This document shows, piece after piece, positions 17,995 through 29,418 of a stretch of 64,000 nucleotides of DNA. The stretch spans positions 1 through 64,000 of the forward strand of contig SVPW01000003.1 in the NCBI GenBank assembly GCA_015065645.1, written 5' to 3'. Positions within the stretch are counted from its first letter, which is position 1. Every line of letters starts with the position of its first letter. The position numbers and the translations under genes were made by a program. The notes beneath the pieces are model-generated. The model was given only the letters and a program-made list of their open reading frames with translations. It ran no database searches and was not told where the DNA came from. Origin of the DNA: Oscillospiraceae bacterium. Its GTDB lineage: Bacteria; Bacillota; Clostridia; Oscillospirales; Acutalibacteraceae.

Positions 17995-18886
17995 ACCGCA
18001 GGGAATAACCTCTTTTGGTGCGGTGGCTCGTATAAAACGCATCAGCGGTGAAAAAAGAGTGGGTCATACAGGTACACTTGACCCTATGGCTACAGGTGTT
18101 CTGCCAATATTGCTTGGCAGAGCAACTGCACTTTCTTCATACTTGCTTGATGCAGATAAGCGTTATATTGCCCGTGTGAAGCTTGGTGTTGAAACCAATA
18201 CCTGCGATATTACGGGTGAGGTTATAGCTACTAAAAAGGTTGATATTACCGATGAACGGTTGATTGAAATAATTAAAAGTTTTACAGGTAAAATCAAGCA
18301 AAGGCCGCCTATGTTCAGCGCCTTAAAAAAGGACGGTGTGCGGCTTTATGACCTTGCAAGGCAGGGAAAAACCGTTGATATTCCCGAAAGGGATGTTGAA
18401 GTTTTTGAAATAAAGCTTTTGCAGGGTATTGATGATGAAAATGAGTTTGAAATAGAAGTTTATGTGTCTAAGGGTACATATATTCGTTCACTTGCCCGTG
18501 ATATGGGTGAAGCACTTGGTTGCGGAGCAACCCTTACAGCACTTTGCCGTACAGAAAGCTGCGGTATAAAAATAGAAGATTGTGCGGATTTTGAACAGCT
18601 TGAAAATGATTTTTCGGCATATCTTCTCCCCGCAGATTACGCTGTGGGTCATTTTGATGTTATTGAGGTTACACCAAAACAGGCAATCCGCTTTTGTAAC
18701 GGCGGTCAGCTTGATATTGCAAGGCTTAAAGATAAAAAAAGTTTTTATAACGGGCAAATTTTGCGTGTAAGGTGCAAAAACTTGTTTTTGGGCTTAGGAT
18801 TTATTGATGAGGGTGCCGGGCAGTTGGCAGTTAAATGTGTAATTGCAGAAAACAGTGCCGTTAAAGCGGCTGTTTTGGAGGGGTAA
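17969..18886 (+). CDS. truB: tRNA pseudouridine(55) synthase TruB
   Basis: LLNKPQGITS, GHTGTLDPMATGVLPI. Confidence 0.97.
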   Translation: MQGLVLLNKPQGITSFGAVARIKRISGEKRVGHTGTLDPMATGVLPILLGRATALSSYLLDADKRYIARVKLGVETNTCDITGEVIATKKVDITDERLIEIIKSFTGKIKQRPPMFSALKKDGVRLYDLARQGKTVDIPERDVEVFEIKLLQGIDDENEFEIEVYVSKGTYIRSLARDMGEALGCGATLTALCRTESCGIKIEDCADFEQLENDFSAYLLPADYAVGHFDVIEVTPKQAIRFCNGGQLDIARLKDKKSFYNGQILRVRCKNLFLGLGFIDEGAGQLAVKCVIAENSAVKAAVLEG

Positions 18887-18888
18887 AT

Positions 18889-19728
18889 ATGAAAACGGCA
18901 ATAGCACTCGGTACATTTGATGGTGTTCATACGGGGCATCGTGCCGTGCTTGATAAGGTTTTACCCTTTCATAGCGTAGCCGTAACATTTTCTTATCCGC
19001 CAAAATTTTATTTCACCGGCTCGCATGAGCTTATAATGACACCTGAGGATAAATGCGCCGCTTTGAAAAAGTATGGCATTTGTGAGGTGGATATAAGGGA
19101 TTTTGAGCAGGTGAAAAACCTTTCTGCCGATGAATTTTTAAATGAAATTTACCAAAAGTACCACCCTGTGCGTATTGCCTGCGGTTTTAATTACCGTTTT
19201 GGTAAAAATGCTTTGGGTGATACTGCGCTTATTAAGGATTTTTGCAATAAGCATGGGATTGAGTTTTGCCGAACCGAATGTATAAGTGAAAACGGTGTTG
19301 CGGTTAGCTCCACTTATATAAGGGAGCTTATAGCAAGCGGCAGAATTAAAGAGGCTAATCGCCTGATTTATGGCGGATTTTCCTTTACAGGTGAGGTCTT
19401 GCATGGCGATTCACGGGGTCACACACTGGGCTTTCCAACCGCTAATTTGCGCTATCCCAAAAATTTGGTTAAGCTGAAATCCGGAGTTTATGAGGTTGCG
19501 GTAACGGTTAACGGTAAAAGCTTTAAGGGTATTTCAAATATTGGATTAAGACCCACCTTTCGTACCGATACCGTTATGAGTGAAACCTTTATAAAGGATT
19601 TTGATGCCGATATTTACGGCAAAATAATTACCGTAAAGCCACTTGAATTTTTGCGTGAAGAAAAAAAGTTTTCAAGCGTTGAGGATTTGGTGAAGGCGGT
19701 TATGCGTGATATAAATAGTATTAAATAG
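18889..19728 (+). CDS. ribF: Bifunctional riboflavin kinase/FAD synthetase
   Basis: ALGTFDGVHTGH, GDSRGHTLGFPTANL. Confidence 0.95.
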   Translation: MKTAIALGTFDGVHTGHRAVLDKVLPFHSVAVTFSYPPKFYFTGSHELIMTPEDKCAALKKYGICEVDIRDFEQVKNLSADEFLNEIYQKYHPVRIACGFNYRFGKNALGDTALIKDFCNKHGIEFCRTECISENGVAVSSTYIRELIASGRIKEANRLIYGGFSFTGEVLHGDSRGHTLGFPTANLRYPKNLVKLKSGVYEVAVTVNGKSFKGISNIGLRPTFRTDTVMSETFIKDFDADIYGKIITVKPLEFLREEKKFSSVEDLVKAVMRDINSIK

Positions 19729-19788
19729 GCATAAAAACGAATAAAATCGTTATTAAATAACATTATAAATATAGTTTGGAGGTATTTT

Positions 19789-20502
19789 ATGAAAAAGCTT
19801 TTGTTGTGTTTAAGCTTAGCTTGTCTTATGTTAATAAGTGGTTGCAGTAAAATGGAAGAAACTACAAGTGACACCGTTTCTGTGGAGGATGTTGCAGAAA
19901 AAAAGATAGAAATACCAACTATAAAATCAGATGATCAGGTTATGCCGCTTTATTTTGATATAAGCCTTTATGATGAAGAGGATTATGCTCAGATTTATTT
20001 GGGAAAGGGCTTTAAATTTGATTTTTCTTATGGTGGCAATCAGATGAAGTTACCCTCAAGCTTTGATGAAATTTCGGGTGAGGGCTGGTCTGTATATGAC
20101 AGCCAATATAACGAAAATTCTCTTATAAAGGCGGGAGAAACTATTGAAATACAGTTTGCCAATAAATTTGGCAAACAGCTTGCTTTAACCTTTTTTAATA
20201 AGGAATCATCATCATTAAAGCTTTCGGAATGTGCGGTTGTGAAATATTCTGTTAAGGAAAATAATTCAATTAAAAAAGGTTGCGTATATGACCAGTTTTC
20301 AATTAACGGAATTTCAAATTTTTCTGCCATTACCGATGTTATATATACTTTGGGCGCACCGTCTCATTTTGAAACATTTTATGAAAATGAGTATAGATTG
20401 CATTATTTTGTTTCAAAGGCTGATCGCCGTGATAGAATTACGGTTATTATTGATGTGCAAAATGACTGTGTAAACGGCGTGGAGATTGCTAAGTATAATT
20501 AA
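19789..20502 (+). CDS. Putative lipoprotein of unknown function
   Basis: Signal peptide with lipobox LISGCSK. Confidence 0.7.
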   Translation: MKKLLLCLSLACLMLISGCSKMEETTSDTVSVEDVAEKKIEIPTIKSDDQVMPLYFDISLYDEEDYAQIYLGKGFKFDFSYGGNQMKLPSSFDEISGEGWSVYDSQYNENSLIKAGETIEIQFANKFGKQLALTFFNKESSSLKLSECAVVKYSVKENNSIKKGCVYDQFSINGISNFSAITDVIYTLGAPSHFETFYENEYRLHYFVSKADRRDRITVIIDVQNDCVNGVEIAKYN

Positions 20503-20521
20503 AAATAAATGGGGTGCTTTT

Positions 20522-21718
20522 ATGAAAAAGAACTGTTTTTCGGCGGCAGATATACTGTTGCCTAAGAAAAATGTGGAAAAATGGTCGGTAATTGCCTGCG
20601 ATCAGTATACTTCTGAGCCTGAATATTGGGAAGAGGTTGAAAAAAATGTAGGCGAAGAACCGTCTGCATTAAACATTATTCTTCCTGAGGTATATCTTGA
20701 AAAGGCTGATGATCAAAAAATTGATAAAATCAACAACACCATGAAGCAGTATTTAAGCTCTAATGTGTTCCAAGAGTTTGAAAACTCTATGGTTTACATA
20801 GAGCGTGTTCAAAGTGATGGAAAGGTTCGCCACGGATTGCTTGGAAAAATTGATCTTACCTGTTATGATTATCATAAGGGTACCGATGCATCGGTTCGTG
20901 CAACTGAGGAAACCGTGCTTGAAAGAATACCTCCCCGTGTTCGGATCCGCCGTGATGCCGTGCTTGAAATGCCGCATATTATGTTGCTTATTGATGATCC
21001 TGACGGTACTGTTATAGAGCCATTGGCAAAAAATAAGGATGAAATGCAGCTGCTTTATAAATTTTCACTTATGCAAAACGGCGGTGAAATTGAGGGCAGG
21101 CGTTTAAGCGATAATGCAATGGAGACTGTTGATAGTGCTTTAGAGGCTCTTTATGAGCGTTGTAACGGGCTTCTTTTCTGTGTGGGTGACGGTAATCATT
21201 CACTTGCAACAGCTAAGGCTTGTTATGAGCTTAATCCTAATGAAAAGTCCCGTTATGCCTTGGTTGAGGTTGTTAATATTCACGATGAGGCACTTGAGTT
21301 TGAGCCTATTTACCGTGTTGTTTTCGGTGTTGACCCTGAGGAAATGATTGAAAAAATAGTGGCAGATTGCGGCGGAATTTATAATGGTGAGGATGCTCAG
21401 AAATTCACCTGTATATACGGGGATACTCAGCGTGAAATATCACTAAAACCGGGTGCAAAGCTTTGTGTGGGTACATTGCAGGCAAGCCTTGACCGCCTGC
21501 TTAAAGGAACCGATGCTGTAATTGATTATATTCACGGTGAGGAGTCACTTAAAAAACTGTGCCGTAATGAAAATACAGTTGGATTTTTATTCCCCGGTAT
21601 GGAAAAGAGTGAGCTTTTCCCGGCTGTTTTAAATGATGGTTCGCTCCCAAGAAAAACATTCTCAATGGGACATGCTGATGATAAGCGTTTTTATCTTGAG
21701 GCAAGGGTTATTAAATAA
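20522..21718 (+). CDS. DUF1015 family protein
   Basis: KKNVEKWSVIACDQYTSEPEYW, VGDGNHSLATAKA; ATG at 20522. Confidence 0.85.
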   Translation: MKKNCFSAADILLPKKNVEKWSVIACDQYTSEPEYWEEVEKNVGEEPSALNIILPEVYLEKADDQKIDKINNTMKQYLSSNVFQEFENSMVYIERVQSDGKVRHGLLGKIDLTCYDYHKGTDASVRATEETVLERIPPRVRIRRDAVLEMPHIMLLIDDPDGTVIEPLAKNKDEMQLLYKFSLMQNGGEIEGRRLSDNAMETVDSALEALYERCNGLLFCVGDGNHSLATAKACYELNPNEKSRYALVEVVNIHDEALEFEPIYRVVFGVDPEEMIEKIVADCGGIYNGEDAQKFTCIYGDTQREISLKPGAKLCVGTLQASLDRLLKGTDAVIDYIHGEESLKKLCRNENTVGFLFPGMEKSELFPAVLNDGSLPRKTFSMGHADDKRFYLEARVIK

Positions 21719-21752
21719 TTGCTTTTAGCGTGATTAAAGGTCATTTGCGCTA

Positions 21753-21782
21753 TTGACATAGTGAGTGAAATAATGGTATAAT
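21753..21782 (+). promoter_or_regulatory. Sigma-A-type promoter upstream of the pqqD-like/S26 pair
   Basis: TTGACA - 18 bp - TATAAT. Confidence 0.65.
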
Positions 21783-21813
21783 ACTTTAAAGTTTGAGTTT
21801 TAGGAGAATAATT

Positions 21814-22080
21814 ATGAAATTAAAGTATTCTTTTGTTGTGAATGAGGTTGCAGGTCAGTTTGTTGCTGTTGTTGTCGGCGATGATATTGAAAAATTCAGC
21901 GGTTTTGTTAAGATGAATGATGTTGGTGCAGATATTTTTGCTCTTTTAAGTGAAGAAACCACTATTGATGAGGTTGTGGCAAAGCTTAAGGAAAAGTATA
22001 CTGAGGCTTCTGATGATGAGGTTCGTGAAACTGTTGAGGAATTCACCGCAAAGCTTAGGGAATCGGGTGTCTTGGAATAA
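21814..22080 (+). CDS. PqqD-like protein (putative RiPP recognition element)
   Basis: 88 aa; FSGFVKMNDVGADIFALLSEETTIDEVVAKLKEKY...EVRETVEEFTAKLRESGVLE matches the PqqD-family pattern. Confidence 0.8.
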   Translation: MKLKYSFVVNEVAGQFVAVVVGDDIEKFSGFVKMNDVGADIFALLSEETTIDEVVAKLKEKYTEASDDEVRETVEEFTAKLRESGVLE

Positions 22081-22538
22081 TGCCTGAAAAGGGTTATGAT
22101 TCTTGCAGTATTGAGCAGATCCTGGCGGAACACGGAGAGATTATGACCAGCTCAGCGGGTATAAGTATGTACCCTATGTTACGTAATCGCCGTGATATGG
22201 TTGTTATCGTAAAGCTTTACCGTAAGTTAAAGCGTCATGATGTGCCGCTTTACCGCCTTAAAAGCGGTAAGCTTGTTTTGCACAGAATATTAAAGGTTAA
22301 GGAAAACGGTTATGTTATCCGTGGTGACAATCTTTATGAAAAGGAATTTGTTACGGATGATATGATTGTAGGCGTCTTAAAGGGCTTTCACCGTGAAGGT
22401 AAATATTACGATTGTGAAACCAGCCGTGCATATCATACATATATTATTTATAATCGTTTAAATTATCCGCTGCGTTGGTTTTGGAAAAAGAGACTGAGAC
22501 CGTTTTTATCAAAAATCAAACATAAAATAATTAAATAG
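22080..22538 (+). CDS. S24/S26-like signal-peptidase family protein
   Basis: GISMYPML, LVLHRILKV, VIRGDN motifs (Ser-His type S26 arrangement); coupled to the PqqD-like gene. Confidence 0.75.
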   Translation: MPEKGYDSCSIEQILAEHGEIMTSSAGISMYPMLRNRRDMVVIVKLYRKLKRHDVPLYRLKSGKLVLHRILKVKENGYVIRGDNLYEKEFVTDDMIVGVLKGFHREGKYYDCETSRAYHTYIIYNRLNYPLRWFWKKRLRPFLSKIKHKIIK

Positions 22539-22574
22539 GCTTTCTTACCTTTTCGGTAAGAAAGCCTATTTTTT
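22533..22574. terminator. Bidirectional intrinsic terminator
   Basis: AAATAGGCTTTCTTACC / GGTAAGAAAGCCTATTT perfect stem, T-tract. Confidence 0.9.
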
Positions 22575-22587
22575 ATGATAAATAATT

Positions 22588-23832
<1,245 letters not shown>

Positions 23833-23928
23833 CTACCTTAAATTTATTGGTGTTTTTATTATTTTCCCCTTTAAAAATTCTTTTATGTATGTTATAATTA
23901 ATATGAATAAATATGTGGAGTGATATTT

Positions 23929-24684
23929 TTGTCGGAAAATGGCGAAAAAAGAAATACAAATATAATTTGCGGAAGAAATTCCGTTTTGGAAGCGGTGCGT
24001 TCAGGAAGGGAAATTGACCGTCTTTTGGTGGCGCACGGTGTTAGCGGAGGAAGCATTGCGGCAATAATTGCAAAGTGTTCCCAGCGCGGTATACTTATCA
24101 AAGAGGTAAGTCCGCAGAAACTTGATTATTATTGTGAGGGTGCAAATCATCAGGGTGTGGCTGTGTTTTTTGCTTCTCAGGAATATTCCACTGTTGAGGA
24201 AATTATGCAAACGGCAAATGAGCGTGATGAAAAACCCTTTATTGTGATTTGTGATGAGATTGAGGACCCGCATAATTTGGGTGCTATTATAAGAACGGCT
24301 GAGGCTTGTGGTGTTCATGGAATAATTATTCCAAAACGCCGTTCAGCCTCCCTTAATGCCACCGTTGCAAAATCTGCAAGCGGTGCACTGGAATATATGA
24401 AGGTTGCCCGTGTTACAAATATTGCAAACACTATAGAGCAATTAAAGGAACAGGGTGTTTGGGTTTTTGGTGCTGATATGGATGGCGATGATTACACCAA
24501 GACGGATTTTAATACTCCGTGTGCTATAGTTATTGGAAACGAAGGAAAGGGAATAGGAGCATTGGTTGCAAAAAAGTGTGATGGAATTATAAGTTTGCCT
24601 ATGAACGGGCAGATAAATTCACTTAACGCTTCGGTTGCGGCAGGTGTGCTGATGTATGAGGTTGTGCGTAAGCGCAATATGTGA
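23929..24684 (+). CDS. rlmB: 23S rRNA (guanosine-2'-O-)-methyltransferase RlmB-like (TrmH/SpoU family)
   Basis: IICGRNSVLEAVRSGREID, DPHNLGAIIRTAEACGVHGIIIPKRRS, NEGKGI, SLNASVAAGVLMYE. Confidence 0.92.
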   Translation: MSENGEKRNTNIICGRNSVLEAVRSGREIDRLLVAHGVSGGSIAAIIAKCSQRGILIKEVSPQKLDYYCEGANHQGVAVFFASQEYSTVEEIMQTANERDEKPFIVICDEIEDPHNLGAIIRTAEACGVHGIIIPKRRSASLNATVAKSASGALEYMKVARVTNIANTIEQLKEQGVWVFGADMDGDDYTKTDFNTPCAIVIGNEGKGIGALVAKKCDGIISLPMNGQINSLNASVAAGVLMYEVVRKRNM

Positions 24685-24716
24685 TTTTTATCGCAAAAAT
24701 TGAAGGGGAATAAAAA

Positions 24717-27446
24717 ATGGGACTTTTTTCAAGAAAGAAAAAGAACGATTTTTTTCAAGTAACGCAGGATACGGAAGTGGTTGCTAAGGGTGATGATGCC
24801 GTTTCTCCTGCACATGTGTTGACGAAGGATGAAATTTTATCTGATTTTTCATCATTTCCAAAGGCAGAAGAAAAGTCGGATTCAAGCAGTGACGGTGTGA
24901 GTCCGCTTGAGGCTACCAGGCAGCGTATGCTTGAAAATATGACTGCAAAAAAGCAGGGAAGTACAAAACGGGCAGAAGGTGTAAAAACGGAGTCTGCTCC
25001 AAAGCAGGAAAGTTATAAAGAAGATACTGCAAAAAAAGAAAATACATCTTCGGTTGATTTTATGTCACTTTTTGAGGAAGCTTCTCCAAAAGAGGTTTCT
25101 GATACCAAAACGGTGCAGGGGGAAATTTCACCTGATGAATCGCTTTTAAAGCGTTGTATGCCGTATATTGTTGATGAGCAGGGGCGTGATGTTTCGGTAT
25201 CTAATGAGCCTATTTATCAGCTGCAAAGTGTTGCGGATATTCTGCGTGCCAACAGTGAGCGTGATTTAGAGGAGCTTAAAAGTAAATATGAGGTAACCTT
25301 TGATGATTTGGGCCGCAAACCAAAGCAGGAAATACCGCCCAAAAAAGAAGAGGAAACGGTAAAAGAAGCTGTTAAGGCTGAGGAAAAGGTTGTTTTACCG
25401 CCTGAAACCAAAAGTGAGCCTGAAACGAAAAGTGTGGATGATTTACCGCCGATAGAGGATATATTTTTAGAGGATGATGAAATTCTTATTTTTGATGATG
25501 AGCTTCCTCAGATTTCGGATATTGATAACCGAACCGCACCTATTGTTAAGGAGGATAAAAAAGGCGATACCGCAACTATTCGTTTCACACCTGTGCGTGA
25601 CGGTGGTGCCGATTCGGAGCATATCAGTGTAAGCACAGCCACCCGTGCCATTGACCTTACGGGTGAGTTTGGTGAGCTTTCCTTGGAACAACCGGTTGAG
25701 GTTGAGCAAACCCAGCTTGAAGAATCTGAATTTGAATCCTTTGAGGCAAAGGAGAATATAAACAATTCAAATGACGGTAAGCGAATGCTTAGAAAATTTG
25801 CAATTTTAATGCGCCGTTCATTTTTACAAACGGTTTTTAGCGCAATAATTTTGGCTGTAATGCTTTTGTTTTTATTGCCTTCGCTTTCAAATTTCCTTAT
25901 CACCTCCGCAGGGGAAGGGATGACAATTTGTACCGTTTTGTTATTCTTGGCTTTAGTTATAAACTTTGATATGTTCGGCTGTGTGAAAACACTTTTCAGC
26001 CGCCGTTCTTCAACCGATTCTCCTGCAATGCTTTGTTCTGTGGTAATGCTTTCTTTGGGTGTTACGGCAAGTATAAAGCGTGAAAATGTTTATGAAATTT
26101 TATTGCTTGGCGTGATTATACTCTTTATAAGAGCATTGTCTTCCTTTAGAAAGCGATCTGCCCTTCTCGGTAATTTAAAGCAATCTTTAAATAACCGTCC
26201 TAAAAAAGCAGTCAGCCTTATAACCGATGAAGCTACCACCTTTGCAATGTCTAAAAGTGCAATAGAGGGAGATGCTTTAATTGCGGCGGCTCGCACAACC
26301 GATTCGGTTGATGATTTTATGAAGTATTCGGGTTATGCTACCGTGCTTAACGGCCGAATGCGTTTGGTTACAATATCTGCCTGTGCTTTAAGTGTTATAT
26401 TGGCATTATCGGCAGGGGCTGTTTTTTCAAGCGTGGTTGCGGCGTTTTATTCGGCGGCAGTGATAATGACTGTTGCGGCAGCGCCTGTGCTTTTTGAGCT
26501 TGATTCTTTACCGCTTTACTGTGCGGCTTCTCGTCTTAATAAAAAAGGCGCATTCATTGCGGGAATTGCAGGGGCAAATCGTCTTGAAATGGCAAATGCG
26601 GCAGTGCTTTCATCAAAGGAAATTTTCCCTGATGGCACAGTTACATTGCATGATATGAAGGTGCTTTCCGATAACGATTTTGATCGCACAATTATGCGTG
26701 CGGCTTCTCTCACTCAGGCTGTAGGCAGTCCGCTTGAAGCAATATTTAAAAAGATTGCAGGCACTAATTCCAATTACACAATTCCCGATTCCGATACCGT
26801 TAAGTATGAGGATAAATTGGGTCTTTCGGGATGGGTTGATGATGAACTGCTGTTTATAGGAAACCGCACCCTTATGCAGGCTCACGGAATTGCCGTTCCT
26901 GATGTTGAGGTTGACCGCAGAATACTGAGAAGGGGTTATTTCCCCGTTTATCTTGCAAGTGGGGGAAAGGCCTGTGCCTTAATAATCGTTCAGTATAATG
27001 TTGACCCACAGGTGGTTTATGAGCTAAAACGCATTACGGGTTTGGGTGTTACACTGCTTGTTAATAATTGCGATCCGAATATAACCGAAGAAATGATTTG
27101 TGATTATATAGGTCTTTATGATGATTCGGTTAAGATAATGAGCAATTCGGGTGTGCATATGTATAAAAATGCCGTTATTCCGTGTGAGCATTGTTCGGCT
27201 CCTGCGGCTTATAGGGGAAATCCGCTTAATTTTATTTCGGTGCTTAACTGTGCCTCAAGAATAAAGCGTTCTACTAAATTTTTAAGCATTTTTTATATGA
27301 TTGCTGCCTGCTTCGGTGTGGTGTTGTTTGCCTATCTTTCCTTCTTGGGTGGAGAAAATGCACCTGTATCAGGATTAAGCGTATTGCTTACACAGCTTGC
27401 TTCTATGGTGGTTTCATACCTAATATTTTGGTTGTGGAAGCCATAA
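24717..27446 (+). CDS. Large membrane protein with degenerate P-type-ATPase-like C-terminal half and acidic/low-complexity N-terminus
   Basis: Paired TM segments followed by LEMANAAVLSSKEIFPDGTVTLHDMKV (P-type ATPase DKTGTLT position without the Asp), SPLEAIF, GLSGWVDDELLFIGNRTLM, and C-terminal TMs. Confidence 0.6.
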   Translation: MGLFSRKKKNDFFQVTQDTEVVAKGDDAVSPAHVLTKDEILSDFSSFPKAEEKSDSSSDGVSPLEATRQRMLENMTAKKQGSTKRAEGVKTESAPKQESYKEDTAKKENTSSVDFMSLFEEASPKEVSDTKTVQGEISPDESLLKRCMPYIVDEQGRDVSVSNEPIYQLQSVADILRANSERDLEELKSKYEVTFDDLGRKPKQEIPPKKEEETVKEAVKAEEKVVLPPETKSEPETKSVDDLPPIEDIFLEDDEILIFDDELPQISDIDNRTAPIVKEDKKGDTATIRFTPVRDGGADSEHISVSTATRAIDLTGEFGELSLEQPVEVEQTQLEESEFESFEAKENINNSNDGKRMLRKFAILMRRSFLQTVFSAIILAVMLLFLLPSLSNFLITSAGEGMTICTVLLFLALVINFDMFGCVKTLFSRRSSTDSPAMLCSVVMLSLGVTASIKRENVYEILLLGVIILFIRALSSFRKRSALLGNLKQSLNNRPKKAVSLITDEATTFAMSKSAIEGDALIAAARTTDSVDDFMKYSGYATVLNGRMRLVTISACALSVILALSAGAVFSSVVAAFYSAAVIMTVAAAPVLFELDSLPLYCAASRLNKKGAFIAGIAGANRLEMANAAVLSSKEIFPDGTVTLHDMKVLSDNDFDRTIMRAASLTQAVGSPLEAIFKKIAGTNSNYTIPDSDTVKYEDKLGLSGWVDDELLFIGNRTLMQAHGIAVPDVEVDRRILRRGYFPVYLASGGKACALIIVQYNVDPQVVYELKRITGLGVTLLVNNCDPNITEEMICDYIGLYDDSVKIMSNSGVHMYKNAVIPCEHCSAPAAYRGNPLNFISVLNCASRIKRSTKFLSIFYMIAACFGVVLFAYLSFLGGENAPVSGLSVLLTQLASMVVSYLIFWLWKP

Positions 27447-27492
27447 CGGGCAAGCCTATGATTTGAATTAAAACTTTGGAGGTTTTTTAATT

Positions 27493-29418
27493 ATGTGTGA
27501 TAAAAAGAAGTTTTATATTACTACGGCAATAGCCTATACCTCTCGTAAGCCGCATATCGGCAATGCTTATGATATAGTATTGGCAGATATGATTGCCCGT
27601 TATAAGAAAATGCAGGGTTATGAGGTGTTTTTGCAAACCGGCTCTGATGAACACGGACAGAAAATAGAAGAGTATGCAAAAGCCGCAGGTATTTCACCCA
27701 AAGCTTATGTTGATGATGTTTCTTCACAAATCCGTGCCGTTTGGGATAGCATGGGTGCTGATTATGATAAGTTTATCCGTACTACCGATGATGACCACGA
27801 AAAGGCTGTTCAGAAAATATTTAATAAACTTTATGAGCAGGGCGATATTTATAAGGGTACCTATGAGGGAAAATACTGCGTTCCTTGTGAATCGTTTTTC
27901 ACCTCTTCTCAGCTTGTAGACGGTAAATGTCCCGATTGCGGCAGAGAGGTTATTGACGCTAAGGAGGAGGCATACTTCCTTCGCCTTTCAAAATATCAGG
28001 ATAAGCTGCTTGAATATTATGAGCAAAATCCTGATTTTATAAAGCCTGAATCCCGCAAAAATGAGATGATAAATAACTTCTTGAAGCCGGGTCTTTCCGA
28101 TCTTTGTGTTTCCCGTTCAACCTTTACTTGGGGTGTTCCGGTGGAGTTTGACAGCAGGCATATTATATATGTTTGGATAGATGCTCTTTCAAACTATATA
28201 ACGGGTGTGGGTTACAATCCCGATGGCAGTACCGAGCAGTTTGAAAATTTATGGCCTGCAGATTTGCATGTTATAGGTAAGGATATTGTTCGTTTCCATA
28301 CTATTTATTGGCCAATACTTCTTATGGCTTTGGGTCTGCCTCTTCCAAAACAGGTATTGGGTCATCCCTGGGTGCTTGTTGGTGAAGATAAGATGTCTAA
28401 ATCAAAGGGCAATGTTATTTATGCCGATGAGCTTGCCGCACGCTTTGGAACAGATGCCGTTCGTTATTATCTGCTTTCGGAAATTCCGTTCACTCAGGAT
28501 GGTACAATCACCTATGAAAGCTTTATGACCAAGTATAATGCCGACCTTGCAAACACCTTGGGCAACTTGGTAAACCGTTCTGTTGCAATGACACAGAAGT
28601 ATTTTGACGGTAAGGTTCATGCAGTGGAAAATGATGAATTGGGTCTTGACCTTATAAATACCGCAAATGAAACGGTTAAAAAATATTATGAGCTTATGGA
28701 TCAGTACCGCAATGCCGATGCGGTGGATGTGGTTATGAATCTTGCAAAGCGTTGCAATAAGTATATTGACGAAACAACACCTTGGGCACTTGCTAAGGAT
28801 GAGGCTCAGCGTGAAAAGCTTTGCGGTGTGCTTTATAATTTGCTTGAGTGTATTCGTATGCTCAGCGTTATGTTAAAGCCTGTAATGCCTTCTTCTTGTG
28901 AGCTTATTGCACAGCAGATAGGTGAAAGCAATTCGGAGCTTGCGTTTGGTGTCGTTAAGGAATATGCCGTTGGTACGGCAACTCCGCTTTTTGCCCGTAT
29001 AGATATTCAAAAGACATTGGAAGAAATTGAAGCGCAAAAGGCCGCAGAACAAAAGGCAAATGAGAAAAAATCAGAAAATGCCGTAACACTTGCTCAAATT
29101 TCAATAGAGGATTTTGCAAAGGTTGAGCTTCGCACAGCAAAGGTAATTGCTTGTGAGCCGATACCAAAGGCTAAAAAGCTTTTGAAGCTTACTTTGGATG
29201 ATGGCAGCGGCAAGGAAAGAATTGTGGCTTCGGGTATTGCCAAATGGTATAAGCCCGATGAGCTTGTGGGTCATACCGTTATTGTTGTGGCAAACCTTAA
29301 ACCTGCTGTTCTTTGCGGTGTTGAATCTAACGGAATGATTCTTGCTGCAGATTGCGGTGAGGATGATGTAAAGCTAATTTTTGCGGATGATATTCCCGCA
29401 GGAAGTAAGGTGCGTTAA
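27493..29418 (+). CDS. metG: Methionyl-tRNA synthetase with C-terminal tRNA-binding domain
   Basis: TSRKPHIGNAYD, KMSKSKGNV; EMAP/Trbp111-like C-terminus. Confidence 0.97.
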   Translation: MCDKKKFYITTAIAYTSRKPHIGNAYDIVLADMIARYKKMQGYEVFLQTGSDEHGQKIEEYAKAAGISPKAYVDDVSSQIRAVWDSMGADYDKFIRTTDDDHEKAVQKIFNKLYEQGDIYKGTYEGKYCVPCESFFTSSQLVDGKCPDCGREVIDAKEEAYFLRLSKYQDKLLEYYEQNPDFIKPESRKNEMINNFLKPGLSDLCVSRSTFTWGVPVEFDSRHIIYVWIDALSNYITGVGYNPDGSTEQFENLWPADLHVIGKDIVRFHTIYWPILLMALGLPLPKQVLGHPWVLVGEDKMSKSKGNVIYADELAARFGTDAVRYYLLSEIPFTQDGTITYESFMTKYNADLANTLGNLVNRSVAMTQKYFDGKVHAVENDELGLDLINTANETVKKYYELMDQYRNADAVDVVMNLAKRCNKYIDETTPWALAKDEAQREKLCGVLYNLLECIRMLSVMLKPVMPSSCELIAQQIGESNSELAFGVVKEYAVGTATPLFARIDIQKTLEEIEAQKAAEQKANEKKSENAVTLAQISIEDFAKVELRTAKVIACEPIPKAKKLLKLTLDDGSGKERIVASGIAKWYKPDELVGHTVIVVANLKPAVLCGVESNGMILAADCGEDDVKLIFADDIPAGSKVR

